DNA from: Acidimicrobiia bacterium
Lineage (GTDB): Bacteria > Actinomycetota > Acidimicrobiia > IMCC26256 > JAGNEX01
Direction of reading: 5' to 3'
Assembly: GCA_020637365.1 (NCBI GenBank)
Contig: JACJWE010000001.1
Coordinates: 558,001-622,000, forward strand
Length of the DNA: 64,000 nt
Shown: piece by piece, positions 25,115 to 33,732 of the stretch
How the letters are laid out: each line of letters starts with the position of its first letter
How positions within the stretch are numbered: position 1 is the stretch's first letter
Notes under the pieces: generated by a model
Databases searched by the model: none
Told to the model about the DNA's origin: nothing
The model's input: only the letters and a program-made list of their open reading frames with translations
Translations under genes and position numbers: made by a program

Positions 25115-28078
25115 CTAACCAGCCTCGGCGGCAGCGGCTGTGTGACGTTCGGCGATGCGCACACCTTCGGCGTCGGGTTCGACGCCTTCGGGCCAGCGCG
25201 TCGCGCTGTCGCTGAATGCACCCTCGAGGTCGGTCCCGCGCAGGTTCGCCCCGGCGAGATCGGCTCCGCGGACATCGGCGCCGCGCAGGTCGGCGCCGCG
25301 CAGGTCGGTCCCTTGGAGGTTTGCGCCTCGCAGCACCGCCCCCTGCAAGGACGCGCCGACCAACGCCGCTTCGCCCAAGTCGGCACCCTGAGCGTCAACC
25401 CCGGCAAGGTCCGCACCAGACAGTTCGGCCTGGGGAAGAATCGCGCCGCGCAGTGAGGCACCTGAGAGCATCGCCCCGTGCATATCGAGGGTGGGGGCGT
25501 AGACGCCGCCCATATCGCTATCGGTCAGGTCGACACCTGCCATACGGGCGCCTTCGAGTCGCACACCCCGCAAAAACGAACCTTTCGCTAAGACGCCGGT
25601 CAGGTCGACATCGATGAGGCGTGAGCCGCGCAGGTCGGTACCTTCCAGCGATGCTGACCTCAACGACGAACCCGACATGTCGACGCCACGCAGGGTCAAG
25701 CCGCTGAAGTCCACCAGGTTGAAGTCGATGCCTTGCAGGTTGGAGCGTTGCAACAAGGCGGCGCATTCTGCCTTGGACAGCGAGACACCCGTTTCTTCGG
25801 TTTGGGGGCCGATCTCAGAGAGGACGTCGCTGAGGGGTTTGGGGTTAATCGTCATCGGGTCGGCATTGGCGGTCTTGCCGCTATGTCCGGCCGGGGAGGA
25901 GACGCTGCCCGGTTGGGGAGCGGAGCGGTCGATCGATCTGGTGGCGGGAACTTCGGGCTGGGTCGTTGTGTTCAACTCGGCATCCTCGCTCGTGTGCTGA
26001 GATGCCTCACTCGGTGCTGTCGACATCGGTGCTCGCTCTCGGCTCGCTCGTTTTTCGTGCAGTTCTGCCACCGACGCAAGTCCGACGTCCTCGGTTTGGA
26101 CCTCGGTTGAGAAGTGGGACTCGTCTTCGTTGAGGGTCGCCTCCGGAAACACCGAAGCGGCTGGCGAATCAGATGATATTTGTTCCGATGCGTCCTCCGC
26201 AGGCGTATTGAAGACCAGGGCTTCGAGCTCGCCCATCTCGAACTTCGTGGAAGCGTCGACATCGCTGCTTACCGCGGGTTCAGCGCGGTCGTCGCCATCA
26301 TCAGCACCATCGTCGGTGTGTTGGAGGGTTGTTTCGGTATCTGACGCGCCCACGGTTTCCTGACTGGAGAACGCGGCGCCTGAGGTCGGCTGTGAGGCCC
26401 CGACCGAGGAATCGTTGGCGCTGTCAGCTTCAGTATCGGCGCTGTGCGTTTCGCGGGTCTCGTCGGCGGGTAGGACCGTCACATCGACGAGATCGGCAGG
26501 GTCTGATGCGGCGGGCTTGGTTGTGTGGGTCGGCTCGGCCTCGATCTCTGCCTGAGCCACCTCGCTTGCTTCGGTCCACGTGATCTCGGGCGGCTGATTT
26601 CAGGAACATGTCCAGAGGTGCCATCGTTGGACGAGAGATCGTCGCCAGCGTTGGCGAGTAGGTCACCGAGGACCCAAACGGTGACCCATTCGGAGCGAGA
26701 TTCAAAGAGGCTTCGGGGAGGTCAAAGGTCAACGAAGAGATCGGTAGCTCTGAGTCGTCGCCCGATGTTGAGTGATCGCTCGAAGTAACGCCGTCAGACG
26801 CGGCCTCGCCGTCGGTTGCGATCGTCCGTGCGTCCGTTTCGAGCTCGCCAGAAGTTGAGGCGTGGTCTTGTCCCGATGGTGCACCTTGTGCATCGTCGGT
26901 CGAGTCATCGTCGGCGTCGGTCGACCAGGTGCTCCCCTCGAGGCCGATGGGAACTCCCTCGAGCGGGCGCGCTGACTCAGAGTCCGCAGGCGCCGCCATC
27001 ATCGGGTCGGCCGTGGAGGCAGCAGACTCAGCAAAATCGCTGGAGTAGGCGTCTTCAGTGGGACCCTGGATGGCCCGTTCCAGACTGGACCAGGCAAGTC
27101 CGTCCGATGGTGCTTCGGCGTGGTTCTCAGATCCGCCGCCGACCGGTCCCGCGGCTGCGGCCTCATAGGCTCCCAGTTGAGGAACCACAGCGGCACCTTG
27201 GGTGTCAGCAATATGAGGGGCGGAGCCATCGACCGCGCTTTCTGCGGTCGGGTCGCCGTCGGCGGGAATTGCGCCTGTGTTGTCGGTCGTCTGATCGCCC
27301 GTCGAAGTTCGGGTGGTCATCTCTGGGATGAGGGTGCTGGGCATCGGGGATTCGTCTGCTGAACGTTCCGCGGATTCGGTGACGGCTTGTGATTCGCCGC
27401 CGGTAGCGCTCACCGTGGTGTCGCCGACGACGCGCAGAGCCCCAACCTCCACGTTGGTAGTGCGCGGTGAACGATCAGTGGGTCGTCATAGAGGTCGTCA
27501 TCGGTGTCCAACTCGGCCGTGCTCCACACGGCCTCTTCGGCGTGCTCAAAGTTGCCTGCAGCGATGGCTGCTGATCCTGTGTCGGTGGGCGTCGCAGCCG
27601 GGTCGTAGACCGGGATCTTCTCGTCCTGATGTGCAATGACCGGGTTCGAATCCGAAACGGTGCTGGTGGCAAGGTCAGTTTTGTGCTGGTCTGCGGCTGC
27701 CGTATCGGCGGCTTCAGAGCTGGCAGACCCTTGCGCTGCTTCGGTACCCCAGGGGGTGTCCAGGTCTGTGTGGCGTTCGTAGCGGGGGATCTCGACGACC
27801 CGGGGACGACTGCGCGGCCACCATCTCCAGGCCTGGACGCCGAGGGCGCCAATGCTGGCGCCGAGTACGGCTAGAAGGACCAGTCGAATCCATTTGATCG
27901 TGCCTTCAGCGGGGTTCTCGCCGAACGCGTCCCATTTCGCGATCCGATCGGGAAGGTCGCCCATGGTCCACAGCACCAGGAAGATCAAGATCCCGAGCGC
28001 GAGTATCAACGCGAGCCACCGCCCCCAGCGGTTACCGCTGGGGTAGACGGTGGTCATATGCGGTTCTTTTGAGTCCAT
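25115..28078 (-). CDS. Membrane-anchored pentapeptide-repeat protein with long acidic linker (frame broken near 27430 and 26575)
   Basis: Three consecutive frames on the minus strand join into one protein of about 985 residues. The first (from ATG 28078) has two membrane helices (RWLALILALGILIFLVLW and WIRLVLLAVLGASIGALGVQ). The middle and third are acidic, Ser/Thr/Asp/Glu-rich and disordered. The last 210 residues hold about 30 pentapeptide repeats of the A(D/N)LxG type (for example LRGADLRGADVRGADLAGAN), which fold into a right-handed beta-helix. At both joins the two overlapping frames continue the same composition, so single-base indels near 27415-27450 and 26560-26590 are the simplest explanation. 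Function unknown; the repeat domain is probably cytosolic and may bind a protein or mimic DNA. Confidence 0.72.
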
Positions 28079-28282
28079 GGTGCGAAGTCCAACCCCGTTG
28101 AATCGGCAAAGGTGGCGCGGAAGTTGCTCTGCCAGCCTGATGTCAAAAAATATTGAATTTGCAACGACTGTCGAGCGCAGTGCCTCAATGGTAGGGGCTG
28201 TTTAGCGCGGCCGTGAAGTCGCTTTTTTGACTCTAGAAACAACGGTTACAAAGTAATTCCATATGGGAAATTATCGTAACAA

Positions 28283-28573
28283 CTATTTGCTGGGATCTGT
28301 CGGGGACTTCAGCGCGACGACAGCACCTGTAACCATCAACAACATGCTGGCGGCCAGCATCCCGACCAGGCTGATGGTTCGAACCTCTGACGACACACCT
28401 GCCGCATCGCTCAGCAGCTCGGCGACGGGAGCGCACACCAACAGGCATGCCCCAGACAGGACGAGCCACGCCGAGACGGGGACACGGCTCGACCGGCCGT
28501 CGTCTTGATCGGGAGCATCGTTGTCGGGAGCACCGTCCCCGGGGGCATCGTCGTTTCGATCATCGTCGTGCAC
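28283..28573 (-). CDS. Small membrane protein, two transmembrane helices, unknown function
   Basis: The 96-residue protein begins with an acidic, low-complexity stretch (DDDRNDDAPGDGAPDNDAPD) and then has two hydrophobic helices (VSAWLVLSGACLLVCAPVA and ISLVGMLAASMLLMVTGAVV). I recognise no family. It lies upstream of, and on the same strand as, the pentapeptide-repeat protein, with about 200 bases between them that are notably A/T-rich near 28140-28260. Confidence 0.6.
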   Translation of the reverse strand: MHDDDRNDDAPGDGAPDNDAPDQDDGRSSRVPVSAWLVLSGACLLVCAPVAELLSDAAGVSSEVRTISLVGMLAASMLLMVTGAVVALKSPTDPSK

Positions 28574-28777
28574 GCGTCAGAGGTTAAAGATGCGGATTCG
28601 GGCGCGCACCTCAGAGCACTCGGCGCGACAAGACCTGAGGTGCTGGCCTCGCTCCGGACCGTGGCCGTGGGCGGGTCCGTCCTGTGGGGTCGCGGCGCGT
28701 GCTCGGCCGTCGAGTGCGACCTGGTCGGTGTTGTTCGCTGCTGGCGGATCACCGGAGTTTTGCAATGATCGACACCT

Positions 28778-29549
28778 ATGGATGTCGGGGTCGTCATCGG
28801 GTCGCTCATCGTCGGCTTCGTCGCAGGTGTTCTGTCCGGTCTGATGGGGGTGGGGGGAGCGGTTCTCACCACCCCAGGAATCCGGTTCTTGGGTGCGACG
28901 CCGATCGCTGCGGTCGGTTCGACGGTACCGGCGATCATCCCGGGCGCGATCGCTGGGGCCTGGCGCTTTTCGAAGGCAGGACTCGTCGACTGGCGCCTCG
29001 CTGGGACATGTGGAGTGTCGGGCAGCGTCTTTGCCTTCGGCGGCGCTTATGTCGCTGACCTGATCAACGCCCAATGGTTGATGCTGATGACAGCGGCCCT
29101 GGTGGCGGTGAGTGGTTGGCGACTTCTCGGTAGCCCCGAGCGGACCACCGACGACGACGCTGCCTATCTCGGAGTGTCGACGGTCGGGCTGGTCGCCGTT
29201 GGGGCGGCCGGAGGTTTTTTCGCCGGACTTTTTGGGGTTGGTGGCGGCATCGTGATGATCCCGTTGTTTACGGGGCCGTTGCGCATGCCGGCGCGTATCG
29301 CTGTCGCAACCAGTTTGGCGGCGGTGGCGATCTTCGCTGTCCCGTCACTGTTGGGGCACCTCTGGCTGGGGCCATATCGACTGGAACTACGCCGGTCCCT
29401 TGATGGTCGGCACCGTGCCGGGCGCACGCTTGGGGAGCGGGTTGACCATCGGGGCCGATGAGGGAGTTGTCCGCAAACGCCTCGCCTATCTGCTGCTCAT
29501 CGTTGCGGTCATCTATGGCGGGCGCGAGCTCGCGGAGATGCTCGGCTGA
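28778..29549 (+). CDS. TSUP (TauE/SafE) family anion exporter (frame broken near 29365)
   Basis: The first frame gives the typical TSUP start GSLIVGFVAGVLSGLMGVGG, a repeat of it in the second half (AAGGFFAGLFGVGGGIVMIP), and about six membrane helices, then derails after SLLGHLWLG. Another frame continues with HIDWNYAGPLMVGTVPGARL, GSGLTIGADE and RLAYLLLIVAVIYGG to a TGA at 29547-29549, which is the normal end of the family. One extra base around 29362-29370 (GGGGCC) explains the break. The family moves sulfite, sulfonates or other small anions; the substrate is not visible. Confidence 0.85.
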
Positions 29550-29607
29550 ACAGGTGCTCGGGGGTGCCAGTTCCCAGCCAGCAAGGCGTCGTGGTACGTT
29601 GCCGGGG

Positions 29608-29642
29608 TCCGTCACGGAGGTCCAGAGAGGTCTCTACGGAGG
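29608..29642 (+). promoter_or_regulatory. PyrR-binding-loop-like leader overlapping the pyrR ribosome site
   Basis: The sequence GGTCCAGAGAGGTC (29619-29632) matches the PyrR RNA-binding consensus ARUCCNGNGAGGYU at 12 of 14 positions. TCCGT (29608-29612) is complementary to ACGGA (29636-29640), which includes the first bases of the ribosome site GGAGG (29638-29642) eight bases before ATG 29650. Folding would hide the ribosome site. PyrR-controlled translational repression with such a leader is known in mycobacteria; the match here is by eye. Confidence 0.72.
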
Positions 29643-29649
29643 TAGATAC

Positions 29650-30249
29650 ATGAGCGATTCTCCCGCCGTCGAAACGGCGTTGGATTCAGAGCCCCAACTG
29701 CGGGTCAGCGTCTTTGACGCAGACGGTGTGCGGCGTGCGATCGTCCGCATCGCACACGAAATCATCGAGCAGAACCGGGGCGTCGGCGACGTTGTATTGA
29801 TGGGGTTGCATTCCCAGGGTTACCCCATCGCCCAACGCCTTGCGTTGGCGATCGACAGTATCGAAGGTGTCTCTCCGCCGGTGGGAGCCCTCGACGTCAC
29901 GTTCCACCGCGACGACGTGGCGATTCGCCGTGTGGTACCCGCTGGTCAGACGTTCGTGCCCGCCGATGTCACCGACCGAGTCGTCATTCTCGTCGACGAT
30001 GTGCTGTTTTCTGGTCGTACGGCCCGCGCTGCGCTCGATGCCGTCTTCGATCTCGGTCGGCCCCGGCGAATCGAGCTTGCGGTGATGGTCGACCGGGGAC
30101 ATCGCCAACTTCCCATCCGACCGGACTTCGTTGGCAAGAACCTGCCGACCCAGCCGGTCGAAGATGTTCGGGTCTACGTAGCCGCAGACGGCGATACCGC
30201 CGAAGACGATCGTGTTGAGATCTGGGGTCCAGCACGGGAGGGCGTATGA
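29650..30249 (+). CDS. pyrR: PyrR, pyrimidine operon regulator / uracil phosphoribosyltransferase
   Basis: From ATG 29650 the protein has 199 residues. It carries the PRPP-binding loop VVILVDDVLFSGRTARAALD (the last residues here split from ILVDDVLFSGRTARA), VLMGLHSQGYPIAQRLA and the C-terminal MVDRGHRQLPIRPDFVGKNL that is diagnostic for PyrR. PyrR senses UMP/UTP against PRPP and binds pyr mRNA; it also has weak UPRTase activity. The frame runs upstream to 29458 in a different gene's tail, which is not real coding. It starts the pyr operon and overlaps pyrB by ATGA. Confidence 0.96.
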   Translation: MSDSPAVETALDSEPQLRVSVFDADGVRRAIVRIAHEIIEQNRGVGDVVLMGLHSQGYPIAQRLALAIDSIEGVSPPVGALDVTFHRDDVAIRRVVPAGQTFVPADVTDRVVILVDDVLFSGRTARAALDAVFDLGRPRRIELAVMVDRGHRQLPIRPDFVGKNLPTQPVEDVRVYVAADGDTAEDDRVEIWGPAREGV

Positions 30250-31163
30250 GTCGACACTTGCTCACGATCGACGACCTCACCCGCGGCGATATCGAGGACT
30301 ACCTCGACACCGCTGAGTCGCTCTCCGAACTGACATCTCGCCAGATCGGCAAGGTGCCGACGCTGCGTGGACGTACCGTCGCCACCCTCTTCTTTGAGAA
30401 CTCCACGCGAACTCGCTTGTCCTTTGAGACCGCTGCTCAGCGCCTCTCGGCCGATGTGATGACGTTCACCGCGTCGTCGTCGTCGGTGGCCAAAGGCGAG
30501 TCGCTGCGCGACACGGCACTGACGATTCAGGCGATGGGCGTCGACGCACTCGTCGTTCGCCATAGCTCCGCTGGCGCGCCAGCGCGCATCGCCGATTGGG
30601 TCGATGTGTCGGTGATCAACGGCGGCGACGGATGGCATCAGCATCCAACCCAAGCGCTCGGCGACCTGTTCACCCTGAGACGTCGGTTTGGGCAGATCGA
30701 CGGCTTGCGCACCGTCATCGTGGGCGACATTGCCCATTCCCGGGTCGCGCGATCCAATGTGGCGGCGTTCACCAAAATGGGTGCGACGGTGACCTTGGTC
30801 GCTCCGCACACATTGTTGCCACCCGCGGTTGAGACCTGGCCGGTCAACGTGTCAGAGGACCTCGACGCAGTCCTGCCCGACACCGACGTCGTCTATCTGT
30901 TGCGCATGCAGCTGGAACGCCAAAACTCGGCGTTTGTACCGTCGCTATCGGAATACGCCAATCGATTCGGACTCAGCGAGCGACGTGCCGCCATGTTGCA
31001 CGACGACGCGGTGATCATGCATCCAGGACCGATGAACCGCGGCGTCGAGATCGCCGACGTCGTCGCAAACATGGCCGAACCGGTCGTCACCCAACAGGTG
31101 ACCAGCGGGGTGGCGGTCCGAATGGCGGTTCTGCACCACCTGCTCGGAGGGACATCCCGATGA
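30246..31163 (+). CDS. pyrB: Aspartate carbamoyltransferase catalytic subunit
   Basis: The 305-residue protein has the carbamoyl-phosphate loop FFENSTRTRLSFE, the SSVAKGESLRDT loop, HPTQALGDLFTLRRRFG, and HPGPMNRGVEI near the end, all characteristic of ATCase catalytic chains. It joins carbamoyl phosphate to aspartate, the committed step of pyrimidine synthesis. No pyrI regulatory subunit is in the operon, as is usual in Gram-positive bacteria, where PyrR does the control. pyrC starts 22 bases after its stop. Confidence 0.97.
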   Translation: MSRHLLTIDDLTRGDIEDYLDTAESLSELTSRQIGKVPTLRGRTVATLFFENSTRTRLSFETAAQRLSADVMTFTASSSSVAKGESLRDTALTIQAMGVDALVVRHSSAGAPARIADWVDVSVINGGDGWHQHPTQALGDLFTLRRRFGQIDGLRTVIVGDIAHSRVARSNVAAFTKMGATVTLVAPHTLLPPAVETWPVNVSEDLDAVLPDTDVVYLLRMQLERQNSAFVPSLSEYANRFGLSERRAAMLHDDAVIMHPGPMNRGVEIADVVANMAEPVVTQQVTSGVAVRMAVLHHLLGGTSR

Positions 31164-31185
31164 AGCTTCTCACAGGGTCAGTCCT

Positions 31186-32485
31186 ATGAGGTTGTTGCTC
31201 AAAGGCGGCACCGTTGTCGATCAGTCCGGTGCGCGGACCGTCGACGTCGCTGTTCACGACGGCACGATCGTCGAGATCGGTGAACGCATCACAGCAGATG
31301 GTGACACGACCGTTCTCGACGCGGTGGACTGCATCGTCTCGCCGGGTTTCGTCGACGTCCATGCCCATCTGCGTCAACCGGGCGGCGAGGCGGCCGAAAC
31401 CATCCTCACCGGTTCTCAGGCCGCAGCGCTTGGTGGCTACACCGCCGTCGTTGCGATGCCCAACACCCAACCAGCGACCGACAACACCGCCATCGTCGAT
31501 CGCGTTCGAACACTCGGCGCGGCCGGTCCGATCGACGTGTTCCCCTCAGCGGCGATCACCCGCGGCCGACAAGGTCAAGAGCTCGCACCGCTCGGAGCGC
31601 TCTACAACGGTGGCGTGCGCTTCTTCACCGATGACGGCGATTGTGTCGCGAGCGCGGTCATCATGCGACGTGCCCTCGAATATCTCGGAGGACTCAAAGG
31701 CGCTGTTCTCGCTCAACACGCGGAAGATCCAACCTTGGTGGCCGGGGGTCACATGCATGAAGGGGAGTGGAGTTCCCGGCTGGGGATCCCCGGACGTCCA
31801 GCCGCTGCGGAACACATCATCATCGCTCGTGATATCGAACTGCTGCGCGAGTTCCCCGGCGTCACCCTGCATTTCCAGCACGTCTCGACCGCCCGGTCTG
31901 TCGAACTCATCCGACAGGCCAAGGCCGACGGGCTTGCTGTGACCGCCGAGGCAACACCACATCACTTCACCTTGACCGATGAGTGCTGCGCAGGTTTTGA
32001 CCCGGTCTTCAAAGTGAATCCACCCCTGCGCACCGATACCGATCGAGAAGCGGTTCGGCTCGGCCTCGCCGATGGCACGATCGACGTCATCGCCACCGAC
32101 CATGCACCACATCCCACCCAGTCCAAAGACGAACCATTCGATGCAGCACCCCGGGATGCTCGGCCTTGAAACCGCCCTTGGCCTGGTCGTGAGTCAGTTG
32201 ATCAAACCCGGTTACCTCGACTGGTCGAGCGCACTGGCGGCGCTCAGCTGGCGGCCTGCTCACCTTGCGGGCATCGCCACCCACGGTCGACCGATCGCCG
32301 TTGGTGAACCGGCGAACTGCACGATCGTCGACCCCACCCAAACTTGGACGGTGCGCCCAGAACGTCTGGCGAGCATCGCTCGAAATACACCCTACGCAGG
32401 TTGGGAACTCACCGGTCGAGTGCTGCACACGATCGTCGATGGTGTTCCCGTCGTGACCAACGCAACCCTGGAGCAAACAACATGA
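31186..32485 (+). CDS. pyrC: Dihydroorotase (frame broken by an extra C near 32149-32152)
   Basis: The first frame shows the zinc ligands VDVHAHLRQPG, LAQHAEDP, LHFQHVSTA and IATDHAPHPTQSKDEPFDAAP, then shifts. Removing one C from the CCCC at 32149-32152 gives DAAPGMLGLETALGLV, the normal continuation, and the second frame runs on through GRPIAVGEPANCTIVDP to the TGA at 32483-32485. The joined protein is about 433 residues, a normal class I dihydroorotase. It cyclises carbamoyl aspartate. The stop overlaps the carA start (ATGA). Since no other dihydroorotase is visible here, the gene is presumably intact in the organism. Confidence 0.92.
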
Positions 32486-33576
32486 GCGCAGTTCGACCAG
32501 CGTGGCTGGCATTGGCCGACGGGTCCCTCTTCGAAGGCGAATCGATCGGCGCAGAGCCCTCCGATGGCGCCCCAATCATCGGCGAAGTGGTCTTCAACAC
32601 GGCGATGTCGGGCTATCAAGAGATCATCACCGACCCGTCGTATGCCGGTCAGATCATTTCGTTCACCTATCCCCATATCGGCAACTACGGGGTCAACGAC
32701 GCCGATATGGAGGCCGCCTCGCCGTTCTGTTCGGGCATCGTGGTACGCGAACTGGCGCGCCGTCCCTCGAACTGGAGGTCCCAAACAAGCCTGACGGACC
32801 TACTCATCTCCCATGGCGTCACCGGAATCGCCGGTGTCGACACACGGCGTCTGACCCGGCGTATCCGCGAGGCTGGGGCCATGCCTGGAGTCATCGGGGT
32901 CGCTGATCCCGACGACCTCATTTCGCTCGCTCGTGTGAGCCCGTCGACGACAGGCGTCGATCTGGTATCGACGGTGACGTGTTCGACCGAATACACCGTG
33001 TCACCGATCGGCGAACCAGCGTTCAACGTGGTCGCCTACGACTTTGGGATCAAACGAACCATCTTGTCGTATCTGATCAAAGCGGGTTGCGAGGTGACCG
33101 TCGTACCGGCCTCGACCCCTGCCGCGGAGGTGCTTGCCCGACAGCCTGATGGCGTGTTCTTGTCGAACGGCCCTGGCGATCCGTCCGCTGTGGCCGGTGT
33201 ACCAGCCGAGATCGGTGCCCTCATTGGCAACGTTCCCATTTTTGGTATCTGTTTGGGGCACCAGTTGTTGGGACTGTCGCTTGGTATCGAGAGCTACAAA
33301 CTCGAATTTGGTCACCACGGAGGCAACCACCCGGTTTCTCGTCTGGCCACCGGTGAGGTCGAGATCACCAGCCAGAACCACAACTACGCCCTCGTCGAAC
33401 CGAACGACCCCGGCGTGGTGGTCACGCATCGCAACCTCAACGATGGCGTGGTCGAGGGCATAGCGCTGAAGTCTGAGCGAGCCTTTAGCGTGCAACACCA
33501 CCCCGAAGCGGGCCCCGGACCCCACGACGCGACATACCTGTTTGAAGAGTTCACCGGTCTTATGCGGGCGGGCTAA
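32482..33576 (+). CDS. carA: Carbamoyl-phosphate synthase small (glutaminase) subunit
   Basis: From ATG 32482 the protein has 364 residues, the standard length. The N-terminal domain (WLALADGSLFEGESIG, MSGYQEIITDPSYAGQII) is followed by a class I glutamine amidotransferase with the nucleophile in FGICLGHQLLGLSLG, HHGGNHPV and the catalytic HHPEAGPGPHD. It releases ammonia from glutamine for CarB. The open frame further upstream overlaps pyrC and is not used. It is coupled to pyrC by ATGA and followed by carB after a 156-base gap. Confidence 0.97.
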   Translation: MSAVRPAWLALADGSLFEGESIGAEPSDGAPIIGEVVFNTAMSGYQEIITDPSYAGQIISFTYPHIGNYGVNDADMEAASPFCSGIVVRELARRPSNWRSQTSLTDLLISHGVTGIAGVDTRRLTRRIREAGAMPGVIGVADPDDLISLARVSPSTTGVDLVSTVTCSTEYTVSPIGEPAFNVVAYDFGIKRTILSYLIKAGCEVTVVPASTPAAEVLARQPDGVFLSNGPGDPSAVAGVPAEIGALIGNVPIFGICLGHQLLGLSLGIESYKLEFGHHGGNHPVSRLATGEVEITSQNHNYALVEPNDPGVVVTHRNLNDGVVEGIALKSERAFSVQHHPEAGPGPHDATYLFEEFTGLMRAG

Positions 33577-33686
33577 TCCCTGGCCGGGCGAATAGACCGG
33601 GGTGGTGGCGGACCGGCCGGTGGCGTCGGTCAGACACGTCGCTCCGGCGTCATGAATAGCGACATACCTACACCAGACATCGATGC

Positions 33687-33708
33687 GGTCAGCAACGATC
33701 CGCTGACC
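33687..33708. other. Inverted repeat between carA and carB
   Basis: GGTCAGC (33687-33693) and GCTGACC (33702-33708) are perfect complements around an 8-base spacer, ending a few bases before the carB ribosome site AAAGGAG. It could weaken or time carB translation, or be incidental. There is no T-run after it. Confidence 0.4.
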
Positions 33709-33732
33709 TCTCAAAGGAGCGTGACCTAGACC

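Noticed and set aside
32149..32152. Programmed frameshifting in pyrC, gmk or ribE
   Set aside because: No slippery heptamer with a downstream structure is seen, the direction of shift differs between genes, and many genes are affected; sequence errors explain it better.
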